Shown here piece by piece: positions 45,708 through 58,200 of a DNA stretch of 64,000 nucleotides (positions are counted from its first letter, which is position 1; the number at the start of each line of letters is the position of its first letter). Source of the stretch: Cyathus striatus (Eukaryota > Basidiomycota > Agaricomycetes > Agaricales > Nidulariaceae); the NCBI GenBank assembly GCA_025738555.1, contig JAOVFP010000022.1, forward strand, positions 930,001 through 994,000, in the 5' to 3' direction. The translations under genes were made by a program, and so were the position numbers. The notes under the pieces are model-generated. The model did not search any database, was not told where the DNA came from, and saw only the letters and a program-made list of their open reading frames with translations.

Positions 45708-46770
45708 ATGCAAGTACTTTTGGTATGTGACGCTAATAGTACCTAATTTAATCCTCATCTAATTAATTATATCGTTCAGAACGGCCCCGCAAGAAATCAA
45801 CAATGCGAAGAAATTCGAAGCACTGTGCTTGATTTCCTCAAAAGATGCGATATTAAATATCCACAGAATGTCTTCGTCGACACAGCGTTTGATGAAGATT
45901 GCCATGCTGAGTGTATTCGGCGCGGATGCGATATGAACATCCTTCCTCCTTTCCTTCGTGTCGGGATAGACATAGCAGGTACCAGCTATATACATCTAGA
46001 AGACAAACGGATCCCAAGGTATATTGCCATATACACAGGATTCTTGACTTTTTTGGACAGACTGATCTCTGCCAGACCGAAGATGGCATGTCTTTCGTTT
46101 CGTCCTTTGTAAAGCGTTTCATCAACAACGAACCCCAAGAATACAAAATGTTGGACGACCTGGCCTGTATTTTGAAGGAGGTCAATGTTTACTGGCGTCC
46201 CATCACTGCCTGTCTTATTCTCTCTTCTTCTCTTAACTACATTTCATCATTGTTTTAGACCACGAAACAAAAGATATGCAGGTTAGCAGTCAATTATATT
46301 TCGGGTATCGACAATGTTTTTAATCATCAGAAAGCTTTGTGGAAGCGCAGTCCATTACTCTTCTTTCTCACGAAACCTTTCTGGAGACCCTGAGTCGTTT
46401 TCCGTGTTTGCTTTCCCTCCTGATATGTCGACATCGTACTATGTACAGGCCATTCCCGATATGTGCGAAATAACTAACTATGTCAAGTAGGCATTTATTT
46501 TATTACGACCTTTCATTCGTTTGTTAAAAATCTTGCAGCGACATTATGTCATTTTAAAAAGAAGAACCTCAAAGAGAAGAACTTAATTATATATCACTTG
46601 TTGGGAAGACATATGGTCTTGAAAATTTGGATGCATTAAAACTGGTCGCTCATGATACTGCGAGTGCACATGATTTACTAAACGGAGAAGCTTATACATG
46701 CTATAAAACATATAGCCAAGGTTATGTTGCTTTTCACGCTCTTTGTCGGAGATGCAACTTAGACCAGTAG
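44540..46770 (+). repeat. Segmental duplication of the terpene synthase 3 unit
   Basis: Direct duplicate of about 40200-42434, covering promoter and gene, offset by about 4.3 kb. Both copies keep gene order and orientation; the right copy is decayed in its coding part. Confidence 0.7.
45708..46770 (+). pseudogene. Trichodiene-synthase-type pseudogene (copy 4)
   Basis: Starts like the intact copies (MQVLL, intron, then a frame with DEDCHAECIRRGCDMN). A frameshift falls exactly at the aspartate-rich motif (FLDRLI instead of FLDDF). A second one-base loss near 46255 turns the LFLDHETK stretch into a stop. In the NSE exon the Tyr codon of MSFYKEE is a stop (TAA), a short in-frame region is missing near 46670, and the Arg-Tyr pair has become Arg-Cys before an early TAG at 46768. 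Several lesions in separate essential motifs make a functional enzyme very unlikely. Confidence 0.88.
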
Positions 46771-46979
46771 AATATGTATTAGAAATGAAGAAATGATTAG
46801 TATTGAACGGGTTATTAATTTTACAATAGTCGTTTCATCGATATTTCATACAGCGTCATTCATTATAGCTTTACCAATGTTTAGATACACGCGCATATGA
46901 AGCATGACTTAATCGATAAAGCTGATTCATGAAATGAAACCTGACTCAAAATCACTGTCGCGTCTTAATCAATACCACG

Positions 46980-47934
46980 ATGGAGTCTATCCCTGCATCT
47001 GCTAGTACTCAACATCAGTTCGAAACCGATTTACCGTCTTGCCCTTCGCGCTCCCTTACAGGAAGAGTAGCGATAGTAACAGGTGCAGGAACTCGTGCAT
47101 CAGGACTTGGAAATGGGAGGGCGGCCGCAATCTTATTGGCGGAGGCAGGGGCTACGGTTGTCTGTATAGATCTTAACAAAGATTGGGCAGATGAAACAGC
47201 TAACATGATCTGCAACGAATTCGGAGAAGGGAGGTCTGTTGCATATCAAGCAGATGTTACGAAAGAGGAAGATTGTAAACATTCTGTGGATATTGCATTA
47301 GAAAAATTTGGAAGGCTAGACATCTTAGTTAATAACGTCGGAGTAGGCGGGCCAGACGGTACTGCCGTGGAGGTTGACATCTCCAAATGGACGAAAGCAA
47401 TGGAAATCAATGTCACCAGTATGATGCTTATGACGAAGTATGCGGTTCCAGCTATGCAGAAAAATGCGAGGAATGCCATTAGTGGGAGAGGTGCGATTGT
47501 AAATACCGCAAGTATCACCGGAATGCTAGGTGGCGCCCCTATGTTGCTTTATCCGACGAGTAAAGGAGCGGTTGTGAACATGACGCGTGCCATGGCGGCG
47601 CATCACGCCCCCAGTGGTATTCGAGTAAATTGTGTTTGCCCAGGTGAGTCTGTCCCATCGCAAAGTTTCTGTTGCCTTACAAACTTTTTCCTAAGGGTTT
47701 CTTTATACCCCGATGGTCTATGCTGACGGAATGTCTGGGGATGTACGCGAGGCGAGGAGGACGAAGAATTTGTTGAAAACGGAGGGCAATGCCTGGGATT
47801 GTGGTCTCGCAGTCCGATTCCTTGCGAGTGATGAAGCAAGATGGATCACTGGAGTTATCCTCCCAGTAGATGCAGGGAATACATCTACAGATTTCTCCAT
47901 GATAGGCACTATTCCAGCATCACTAACAAATTAG
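46980..47934 (+). CDS. Short-chain dehydrogenase/reductase (SDR)
   Basis: Exons 46980-47643 and 47696-47934; 300 aa. Classical SDR features: a Rossmann glycine motif (VTGAGTRASGLGNGRA) at about residues 32-47, the acidic residue after beta-2 (VVCIDLNKD) suggesting NAD(H) preference, NNVG, the catalytic Ser in NTASITG, and the YPTSK Tyr/Lys pair. The second exon supplies the VNCVCPGFLYTP to VDAGNT C-terminal part. Substrate is unknown. It starts 210 bp after the terpene synthase pseudogene on the same strand, so a role in oxidising a terpenoid alcohol is possible but is only inferred from position. Confidence 0.88.
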
Positions 47935-47996
47935 ACTCGTTAAATCATATTGTATTTGCATAGGTCATAAAATCAACATTGTACGATATAAGCATA

Positions 47997-50717
47997 TTAC
48001 ATAAAGCTCTTTTTGGCGAAAACGTTACTGTAAGATACATTTTTACTTCTTAATTGACTCGCAATACTGGCAGGCGATTCTTTTTTCGTGTAAACTCGCA
48101 GACCGAGAAACAGCGCGTTATCATCGTCACGTTCGACTCGAATTGAGCTTGAAGACCGACGACTTGGAGCATAATCGAGAATAGGTAATCCAGAGCGACG
48201 AGATCCAACAGCAGACGGAGGTTGCACTCCAAACTGAATGTCATCTGAACCCTCGTCAACGTTGAGATTAAAATCGTCCGACCTCCCTCCGCCCCTATCT
48301 GAATCATCGCTCAATGATAAAGATAATGTCGTGTCATCCATAGGCGGCGTGGTCGAACGAATCATATTCGACTGTCTTAGAGTTGCGGAGCGTCCGGGTT
48401 GCTCCTGGTGGAAGAAGGGCCTAAGATCTTTTTCAAATTGTAGAAGATCGCGACCAGCTAAGAGTTCTACTGGTAATGGGAGATGATGGGCGTGATCCCT
48501 GGTGAAAGAAATTGTCAGGCTACGCTGCGGGATTAATTGTAAGACGTTAATTGCCTTATCTGAAAGTCTGCGTACCAATGGTCAGCGTATAAAGTTGTAG
48601 TAAGGAAAGGTTACGTACTTGTTGCTATTGATTGACTCTTTGCCCGCTCGGTCAATACTCGTGATTCTTTCCTTGCATCTAATAACGTGAACTCTCGTCT
48701 CTGGAAAGGAGCGATTGGTAAAATATTTTCTTTTGGTTATGAATTCTGAGATACCTCTTCTTGTGAATATCGACGATCAAGGCGAATCTATCATATTGAT
48801 TAGAGTTGGCAATCATTCACGGAGAAATATAACTTGCATGGATAACATAGTCTCCAGGTTCAAGGTTCATCTCTAGGTTAACGCTGCGGGTATGGAATTC
48901 ACCAGGAGAAGATTCCCCGATGGGCTCAGGGTCTCCTCTGCGGAATAAAATGAAATCAAATGCCCATTCGAAAACTCCAATATGACTCCTAAAGTATCGG
49001 TTATCTAGCTCCGAAAGAACGATGATGCTGAGGCTTGGAGAAGGAATAGATATGGAGACTGCGCAAGAATGAGTTGAATTCCATTTCTGTTTGATCTGCG
49101 GACGTACATGAAACATCACCATATCCCCAAGCCGACGGAAGTGGCCTAGCTGGTACACGAAGCCAATGAGATGCCATAATCCAATCTGAGTCGAATAGCT
49201 TCGTTCTTTCAATCACTTCCCAGCAATCCAGAAAGTCCTTGTCTACGAAACGTTCAGCACCACTATACATCGATATTAAGCTTCGTCAAACTTACACTCC
49301 ATGACAAATTGCCCATCGTTTCCAAAGACGTGTCCTAGCTCACCAAGAACCTGAAGCCATTCTGGTGTCCATTCTTTTGAGCCATCAGACCATCTCCCAG
49401 TCCACTCAGACTCTCCCCAAGGGTTGCGAATTACTACAAAACGTTTGCCTTTGGCTTCGACGGCCCGGAGTACTGAATAAGAATGGGAACCGATTAATCC
49501 ATCCATTGTCAAAGGGTCGTTAGAACCTTGTCTAAAATTATCAAGGTCGTGGAATGAACAAGCGAATAGACGGCCATCGTTAGCCCGAAGGAGCTCTTCG
49601 TTCCAAAATCTGTCGATATCAAGAATATCCTGCGAGAGAACTCGTTACGGCTTATGGTATTGGTAAGAAGGACTAGTAACGCACTTTCGTTGGAATCACA
49701 CTAGAAACACCACTATAACAAAGTTAGTTGACATCGAATATGACGAAACGAGTTCGTAATGAAGGAAGGTGTGCGTACCCTGTCATATCCTCAACAGCTT
49801 CACACGAGTTCCCCATCTCCAAAGCGTGATAATTTCCGTGAAGTTTCGCAAAAGCTTTCTCGATCAAGGGGACCCAAGTCTCACCGTGGGTCCCTGACCT
49901 TGCAAAGTACAAACCTTTACCACTTCTACGAGCTGAGCGATTATAGGTGTCCTTATCATTGTGATATAGCTTCTTCTCTGATGCACTAAGTTCGTCGAAT
50001 TTTGGAATTGAAGTATAGAGCATGCTAGGATCAAATAAATGAATAGAGATGCTAGAAGCTGAGAGACCGCATTACGCACTCATCTATGACAACATATACC
50101 CAATGTGCATCTCGCAGAAATACAAAACCATAGATACCAACTTGTTCGTCTCGCTGCGAGGTATTGTTAGAATGCAGACCACAGTACTAAGACCTTCACT
50201 TACCGCTACGCAGAACCTTTCGATTAGACGGGGATAAGTAGACATCGTAGCCAAAGCTGACAAGAACCAGCAGTTCTGTATCCCTCCTTGAATGATATCA
50301 TTGGAGTCGGCACCATCTATGAAGAATTTGGGCTGCTCAAAGATTTGAGTGACGCGCTGAACGTCCGCTGGTATGTAGACAGCCGGTGTTTTGAGCCCAT
50401 GCAAACACCGGTCCCGGTCCATCTCTAGATCAAATTCGACATCTCTGTAGGCAAAAAAAACCCATGAGAAGCCACGAAGAAAAGAGCCAGGAACATTCAT
50501 ACCTGAACTTCCTATTCTTAGCTCTGCACTCCCTCGATATACGCTTTACTCTCTTTCGGCACTCTTCCACTGTCTTCTCGAACTCGGCAGTTACAATTAT
50601 CGCATGTGTTTCTGTTCTGAAAGCAGTATTGTCGCTAGCAGGAGAGATGGGAACAGGCGTTTGGAGCGTATTGCTGGTGCTGGTGACCCAAGTGTTGATA
50701 TCGAGGCGAGGAGGCAT
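47997..50717 (-). CDS. Calpain-family cysteine protease
   Basis: About ten short-intron exons from ATG 50717 (MPPRLDINTW) to TAA at 47997. The peptidase core has all three catalytic positions: Cys in GGIQNCWFLSALATMS, His in LIGSHSYSVLRAVE, Asn in VIRNPWGESEWTGRW. Between them are calpain blocks VGIYGFVFLRDAHWVYVVID and ETWVPLIEKAFAKLHGNY. A calpain beta-sandwich domain III follows (FLDCWEVIERTKLFD, SHWLRVPARPLPSAWGYGDVS), then a polar serine-rich tail. Several introns need care: a 49-nt intron restores GDVSFSISIP, and a donor inside GAC-TAT leads to IRLDRRYSQEE. It is intracellular by prediction and does not look like a part of the terpene cluster. Confidence 0.88.
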
Positions 50718-51811
50718 TGTGCGATAAAGCGGGGTTTGCAAGCAGGTGCCAATGGAGCACCCTCAAATGGTGATATATATCGATCTAGGGCGTCTTTTGA
50801 TGCGCAAAGTTTAACTTTGGCGCTCAAGCTTGCGTACAGCGGAACGCTTTTACTATGCGACCCTGATAGCTGTTGCAAAATGCAATGTTAACGTAGGTGA
50901 AAGAGAGAAAGAATCGGTAGGTTTCCACGCAATGGGCACTGGTACGTACCAAATTTGATTGATAGCAGCTCGTCAATCAACCACACTGCCAGGTGCAACT
51001 TGATGTTATATGGCAAATCGCGAGCGCCGACATGCCGGTGCATAGGATGTTAGGCATGAGTCACTCGGAGATTCTGTGAAAATGCAGCCTGTTTCTTCGA
51101 GCTTGTTCGCTGGTCTGTTAGTCACAGTCATGTCACAGTGAGCAATGGCTTGAATCTTGACGTGATCACTGAGACTAGAAGTGATACTTTACTGACCATA
51201 TCTACGTCAGGTCATAGCTGTCCATCGCTCCAACCTTGAACCTAGAGACAACCTCAAACGGCAGGCGTCTACGGATGGGAATAGATCATAGCGCCCATCT
51301 TCAAACGCAAGTGGCAAGAATAGTGACCCCCTTTCAACGGCTAGTTGCGGCGCTGTAACTTGATATTTGCATGGGAAGATGCTAAGTTGGCAATGTGTTC
51401 CGTGCGGCGTGCATTGCAATCGCCAGGTTGATACTCCTCGTGAACTGATCGAGGTCAATGAGACTTTCATCATCTACTAGATAGCTCCAAGTTTTCAAAA
51501 TGTCAAGCTTCATGATGTAGTCGGGGAAGAAGAAGCAAGTTTAGGACGTTGCACAGTGCAAGTGGACCCTGAGTGGACCTCCTATTTTCAGAACACACTG
51601 TTCAGCAGTCTCTTGTTGACAATATTGCCCATCACGTGAAACAATCTCGTCGACGCGTCGTCCTTTCAAGTTTCCCGTAAAGTTTTAATTACATTGATGC
51701 TCACTTTTTTATAGTTCAAATATATCATTCATTCGCGATAAAATTACATGGTGCCCTGAAGATGAGTCTCATCAACATGCGGCCATCAATTTCGTACTTA
51801 TTTATACCTTT
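50718..51811. other. Intergenic, no supported gene
   Basis: Upstream of the calpain gene. A minus-strand 88-codon frame (51207-51473) is protein-like in places but has no motif, paralogue or promoter support. Confidence 0.4.
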
Positions 51812-52294
51812 ATGGATTCTCACAATGCACCCACAAATCTGTCTAAAAGGCCTTTTGAAAAAAATCTTTGCGTTGTTAGATCAAGAATCTCCGAGCTTGT
51901 AGAAGCATCCAACAAGAGAAATGCTAACATCGAACAGATTCTTCTAGCATTCAGATTGAAGTATGTCATTTTACAAATCAACCTACCACGTAAATCCATC
52001 ATGATATAGTCCATATGAAGTACTCGACATCGATGAGGTATATCTACAGGAGATACAATCGACGAAAAATAGACCCAACTATCAGAAAGTGCGTCAAAGC
52101 GTACACCGCAGCTATGAGGTTTATTCGACTATAGCTTAGCTATCGAAAAGGACGGAATGGATGACCGTGCATCAAAAGCGCTGGATATTCTGAATAAAGT
52201 ACGCGTTCACCGTATATAAGTAACCATACACAATCTAATTGTCACCCACCAGACGCTCTCTGATTTCAAAGATGAAACGATTCAACTTAGATAG
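51812..52294 (+). CDS. Degenerate J-domain (DnaJ-like) gene lacking HPD
   Basis: Exon 1 (MDSHNAPTNLSKRPFEKN) joins through a short intron to NPYEVLDIDE, the usual first helix opening of J domains of the DNAJC8/Spf31 type. A later block reads EKDGMDDRASKALDILNK, then after an intron TLSDFKDETIQLR and a stop at 52292-52294, matching the last two J-domain helices. The middle, which should hold the His-Pro-Asp loop needed to stimulate Hsp70, is not present in any splice form I can make; the best joining gives SIEKD there. It may be a pseudogene or a J-like protein without Hsp70 activity. Confidence 0.5.
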
Positions 52295-52556
52295 TAGCTT
52301 GAAAGACGTACGAGAGTTAAAGAAGATGTCAAGAGACGAACTCGAATTCAAGAGTCAGTGAACGACGGTATATTGACACCGGTTAATAGAGCTATTCGAC
52401 TGAAACAAATGAAAGTTTGAAAAACGAAATAAAGAACTACCTTCCTCAGAAAAGGACGGTATCAAGAACATAAACAAAATTTAAAATTGTCAACAGTTCG
52501 TATTCTACATCAGCAAAAGCCCATAATTCATTCTTCCCTACAGTTAATATCCATCC

Positions 52557-54818
52557 TCAATTCCCTTCTTGAAAGACATGGGGCCAGTGAAATTCGTAAT
52601 CCGAAACATCCGATTTACTTCTCGTAACATGTTCCGCCTTTTCAAGACGAACAATCCCATCCGGCGATCGATGAATGTAGCAAAAATTGTCATAAAAGTA
52701 TGCTTCTGAATCAATTGCAAAGGACTTGAGCGTAGGACAACACGCTGCGAACGGATATGCAATATAATGAGCATCCAAGTAATAGTCTTCGTCTCTGATG
52801 GTGAGACACGTTCTAAAAAATTCTTCTGCCGACATGAAGCCTTCTTCGAAATACCTCATTCCAGCTGGGGTTGAATCAAAAATGGTGCCTACCCGGAAAT
52901 TCCAAGAGAAATGTTCGAGACGCTGAAAAGCCGCGAAGTGAGGAGCATACTCCCATGCTGCGTGTGGCCAGGTGGCGAGCTTGCACCGTCTCTGGCTTGA
53001 ATTCTCGCGCCGCATCGTGGTGAGGCGTAATAGTTGGGAACAATTTTCCGCGATCCTGTCAAACAGCTCAAACGATCCTTCTTTGATACCGTCCAACACT
53101 AGCACCTGTAATGGAGCAGACTGAAGAGCGTTGATAAGTGGGAAGAGGAATGCATCGTCGAGCCAGAGCATCGTCGATATTTTCAGGTGAGTTAACTGCA
53201 AAGGCGACTGCTGTGCATTCAACACTATCCAACGAGCCAAAAGTATTGCATCCATGTCATTCACTGACGGACCAACGACTAACTTTTGCAGGGTGCAAAA
53301 TACCTTGCTGTGCTGGACAACAGCGATAGATGGCGTATCGACAATGTCCCTAAGTCGTCTGATTGAGAGGGTGCGCAAGTTGGAACAACATGCAATGAAA
53401 TCCCAAACATTACTTTCCATTTGCTCTTCAGCGATAAGGTCGAGATTTAGAATACTAGAAGATGCAGCAATTATTCCAGTGTGTATCGAGTGCAGAGATT
53501 GCTCTGGGATTACGCAGCTAGTGAAAGCGAGCTGGACAAGCTGTGGAAGCAATACAACGGCTCGTAACATGTCCGCGGGCATCTCGATGTGTACCAGTCT
53601 TAATTGCGTCAAGTTTTGGCAATGGTATATGGCCTGGGTAAATGCGTTCCAGATCGGCTTGTGGAAACCATCGTTCAGCATATGATCAATTTCGCGCTCT
53701 TTAAGTTCGGGTGTGGCCTCATCACGAAGATAGAAGTGACTAACGTGGTCGATAATATCGCTTCTACTGAGCAGGAAATCTACTTTCTTCAGGAGATTTT
53801 CTTTACTTGTTTCGACAGTCGATATGAACAAGTCGTTGATTTCTTCACGAGTTTTATTCAACATCCTCAACTCTGTTCCCAATTCGTATGGAAACTCGAG
53901 AGTGAGGTTGCGACTCTGTCAATCATTTGTTAAAATATATGATCACGAGAGTAGGGAGACTTACCTTGAATATAAATGGCCTTCCGATGTCTCTTAACAC
54001 CTTACATGTAGAAGAAAGGAGCCTTGCCTGTTCGATTGTGGCGACGGAAAATACCATGTCCAAGATCTCCGGAGGGAGGTCAAGCAGACATAGTTTCTGG
54101 ATCTTAGGCGTTTGAGGATGTTTTATAAGCTCTTGGACTAGGGTTACTGTTGGGAGGTATAAAAGTTAAGAGAATTCGTGTCCTATGTTTAATAGTCAAC
54201 TAAACACGTCTTACAAACGAGTTTCACTAGCAAATCAAAATCTGCAGCGTTTGGAATGTTCCATTTTTTCTTGAACGCTTCCCATTTTGCGACATCACTC
54301 ATGTCGTATGCCAGGCGTTTGTACTTCTTCCCAGTACGAGGGTCTATTTCGTCGACTTCATACGAATTCCCAGCTCTTATTAAAACAACGAAATCTGGTA
54401 AGAATGCATTCCATCGCTTTATAACGCTTTCGAAGCGCTATCAAAACATTAGCCTGAGCCATGTTGAATTTAGAAGTCGCGACAAACCGGATGATGACGA
54501 CCGGTAAGATCAAGCGAGCCCTATGACTATGTTAGCAGTGCGAACGTGGGCAGACAGTTAATGGCAAATACTCACAGTGTAGAACCCTTCGACGGAGTCA
54601 AAAAACCGCCACAGTTTACAAATCTTGTAGAATCCCCACTTGTCATAATGTTGAAGTTCGATCCCTTCTTCCTTCATACGATATGCCCTTGTATAATCTT
54701 CATGTCGCATGTCTTGTTCACTTTTTTCATGGAGACGAAGGTAAGGCCAAGACACGCTAGTGAAACGAAGTCCCATTGGATCTTGCTCGCTTTCATCGTC
54801 AGAAGAGTCTGAGTACAT
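52557..54818 (-). CDS. F-box / leucine-rich protein, paralogue 4
   Basis: Minus strand, start 54818 (MYSDSSDDESEQDPMG), stop near 52557. The plan matches paralogues 1-3: ICKLWRFFDSVEGFYT block, a GSLDLTGRHHP exon near 54500, a linker exon with the basic KKKW-like region near 54260, an F-box exon (LCLLDLPPEILDMVFSVATI, then LRDIGRPFIFK) near 54000-54160, and a long leucine-rich last exon (LVQLAFTSCVIPEQSLHSI, APLQVLVLDGIKEGSFELFD). It is about 19 kb from the other three and in inverted orientation, so it was moved as well as duplicated. Confidence 0.78.
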
Positions 54819-55084
54819 AGACAGCTGCTGAAAGCCAACTGTATACGGCCAGTGAGGATGATAAGGAAGATGGTTAGTGTTGTGGCCGTTCCAACGGTGA
54901 TGGAAGTATGATGTTAAGAGCGCTTTATCCGGAACTTGTCACTTCTTGGCGCAATCTTGGCGGGCAGGGTCACAAACTTGTCACGGACCGAAAATGATCG
55001 GAAATTTTGAAAAATAAAATCATTTCCAGCAAAGCAAATATGACATCGCTGACCAATAAAAAGTACATCTACGTAGGTCTCTAT

Positions 55085-55440
55085 GTATAACTCGGAAGGG
55101 TACACAGCAAGATTCGACACCCTCACATCCAAGTCGCACATTTAATGTTTCCACCAAATGTGTTATTGAAATTCAATGCTTCAAGCGAGTCTCGTATCCT
55201 GTTCTAGTACTTGTCTTAGTCTAGCACAGTGGCCTCAAAAACTACCAAGCACGCAATATGCACCAATTTAAAGCCACCATTGACCTGCAATAAAAAAATT
55301 AGATGGGCGAGATAAGTTACCGCAAGGAGTACACAGTGAGGTTCGAAACCCTTGACAGACAAGAATGCACATTTTAACGTTCCCGCCAAATATGCCTATC
55401 GCACTTCAGTGCTTCGGATATCTTATTCTGCATCTTAGAA
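55085..55440 (+). repeat. Tandem duplicate of about 240 bp
   Basis: The stretch from gggtacacagcaagattcg (55097) to the cttag near 55215 is repeated in diverged form from gagtacacagtgaggttcg (55327) to about 55440. No gene in it. Confidence 0.65.
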
Positions 55441-55467
55441 GGTGTTGATTGAAGTAAAAAAGAAGGT

Positions 55468-56830
55468 GATAAACAGACAGTTAAAATATTATAAGGATTA
55501 TCAAACAACAGTCCCCACCACTGACCACAACTCCAAAAAATGAAATCTATTCAAACGGAGTCTTCTTTCTGATATGGCACCCATGGGGTCAAATCCACTC
55601 ACTATTAACTACTATGTAGCATGATAACTATTAGTTTAAATGCCATTGATAAACAAATAGTTGTAGCATTATAAGTCTTATCCAACACCGGATCAGAACT
55701 TTAAAAAACGAAACAGTCTCTTATACCTGGCATTGGTGTCCATGGAGTTGAACCCACATTAACTACCACATAGTATGATAACTATTGGTTTAAATGCCCT
55801 TGGCATATGAACAATTAAAGCATTACAAGTCTTATCCAACAGCAAATCTGAACTTCAAAAAATGTACCTATGCGACAGCATCGCCTGAATTGGCATCCGT
55901 GGAATCAAACCCACTCACTGTTAACTACCACATAGCATGATAGCTATTAGGTTAAATGCCCTCGACAGACAAACAGTTGAAGCATTATAATTCTTATCCA
56001 ACAACAAATCAGAACTTTAAAAAATGAAATGACCTTTGCTCTGGAGTCTGTTTATGGCATCCATGGAGTTGGACCTCGGACTCACACTACTAACTACCAC
56101 ATAATGTGATAGCTATTAGTTTACATGCCCTTAATAAACAGACAGTTAAAGCATTATAATTCTTATCCAACAACAAATCCGAACTTCAAAAACAATCATA
56201 TTCAGATATTACGATATGACATCTATGGAATTGAACCCCAGACTCACTACTAACTACCACGTAGCATGATAGCTATTAGTTTAAATGCCCTTGGCAGACA
56301 GACAGTTAAAGCATTATAAGTATTATCCAACAATAAATCTGAACTTCAAAAAATGGAACCGTCTTTGCGTATATGTGGCATCCATGGAATTGAACCTGGA
56401 CCCACACTATTAACTACTGCAATAGCATGATAGCTATTAGTTTAAATGCCCTTGGAAGACAGACAGTTAATACATTATAAGTATCATCCAACCATAAATC
56501 TGAACTTCAAAAATAAAATCTATTTGCACTCTGAGCTTCTATGGCATCTATGGAATTGAACCCACTCACTATTTACTACCATATATCATGATAGCTATTG
56601 GTTTAAATGCCCTTAGCAGACAGGCAGTTATAGCATTTTAAGCTTTAAGTCTTATCCAACAACAAATCTGAACTTCAGAAAATGAATAACCCTAGACTCA
56701 CTACTAACTACCACATAGCTATTAGTTTAAATGTCCTGTGTGGACAATCTGAAATTCAAAATAGAACTGAAAACATAGTTCATGCACTATATGGTGGTAG
56801 TAGCTGTTAGTTTAAATGCCCTTGGTGTTT
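55468..56830 (+). repeat. Satellite array, about 160-bp units (left block)
   Basis: The phrase ctattagtttaaatgcc recurs at 55635, 55789, 55951, 56120, 56280, 56441 and 56602 (spacing 154-169 bp), then in two shortened units at 56726 and 56811. Each unit also holds catccatggaattgaaccc, actaccacatagcatgatag and ttatccaacaacaaatctga. CG dinucleotides are almost absent. It has no coding potential. Confidence 0.9.
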
Positions 56831-58200
56831 AATGCATATATTATTCTTGATGTGAAAAGTTGCATTGGGAAGTAAAGGTGCTAATGATATAAATACAAGA
56901 ATGAGATAAGAGGTCATCTTCCAGCGTTGTTTGAAAATCATGTTCATATGAGTGATTGGTATTCGAGAGACTGCTGGGTTTAGAGAATCATGCTACAGTG
57001 TAAGAAAGTGATATAACACACAAGGAACCTCAGATTTCAATTTCAATTTCTGTAATTGCAGGAATTTGAAATCAAGAGTGTTGATCGTCCCTGGATGTAC
57101 AGTGTTAAACCTTCACAATTCTTGGGATTTATTACAATTTTATAGTGATACTGATATGTCTAAGAGAATCAAGTATGTCAGTTGTAAGAAGATAGCTCAC
57201 CAAGTATTGCACATGGTAGAAAATCACAACTAGCATATGGCCATCAATGTGGGGAAGTGTGTCTGATCATTGTTGTTGGTCATCACATAGTATCGGAAAA
57301 CCATACTGAGATTGGTATGAAGTTATCAGATGTCAGATATCGGGTGCTCAAGGTGGCTCTGGAGATTGTGATGTGATTCTAGAGACCAGAAGGTGAGTAC
57401 AGAATGAGCATTTGTCTGGGAGGTTGGGTTGTATGTGAGCACTGGCTGGTACTGAGAAGGTGTTCTCAGATGGATAGTAGACTCAATGTCACTATGACAT
57501 GTCCTATAAGACCAAGTAATAGTTATTGTTGTTGCTGTTCTGTCTTCCTGTTCATGGTTATGAGAGCTTGGAGTTTTAAATTAAAAAATTGTAAGTGTGC
57601 ACGAGGACCGAGATGGCTCTGGAGACGAATGTATGATCTAGAGACAGATCAGACATGTCTAGAGATAGAGAGCACAGGTAAGACCAAGAGAACACGAGTT
57701 ATGTCTGGAACTGGGTCACCTAGTAATGAAATATTGAAGTAGAAAGGCAGGTGGGGTTCTTGGACTGTAATCAGTATAATTGGAATTTAAATTAGAAGCA
57801 TGTCACAGTGAGAGATCATTGTTATCTTGTTGTCATTTACAATTGTGCTTGATTATAATACAAGAGTTAATGTTGACTCAAGGTGGTTCTGGAAGTGCAT
57901 AAATGTGATCTAGAGACAACACTGATTAATAGAGTACAATCTAGAGACTGGGAGCATGCAGGTAAAACTACAAGAAGGCACCGAGTTGGTGTGGGGACTC
58001 GCTCAGCTAGTATGATGTGGGGAAGAGGTGAGAAAGGTGGGGTCAGGAAGTAGACGGTGTTCTCAGAGAGCAGCAAAGAACCTAGTACTACTACCTGTAA
58101 ACCCTGATCATCATTGTCATTGTTGTTGAGAGTACCAACCCCCCGGAATCAAAATCCCACAATCAATTAACTCAATGACAACCTTTACATAATCAGAACT
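56831..58200 (+). repeat. CG-depleted copy A of a 1.4-1.8-kb sequence
   Basis: Collinear with copy B at 61010-62780. Recognisable landmarks are ggatataaatacaag (56878), the atttcaatttctgtaattgcagg stretch, tctagagac/gagcacaggtaag units, and the end gagagtaccaaccccccgg. Where B has CG, A mostly has TG or CA. It lacks one internal unit of roughly 300 bp that is doubled in B. It splits the satellite array into two blocks. The identity of the element is unknown. Confidence 0.8.

Noticed and set aside
50604..50891. Plus-strand and second minus-strand frames over the calpain 5' exon
   Set aside because: Shadows of the calpain first exon; only the frame starting at 50717 splices into the peptidase domain.
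55330..55380. GGTTCGAAACCC resembling a tRNA T-arm
   Set aside because: No acceptor or anticodon arms can be built around it. No standard tRNA or rRNA gene was found in the window.
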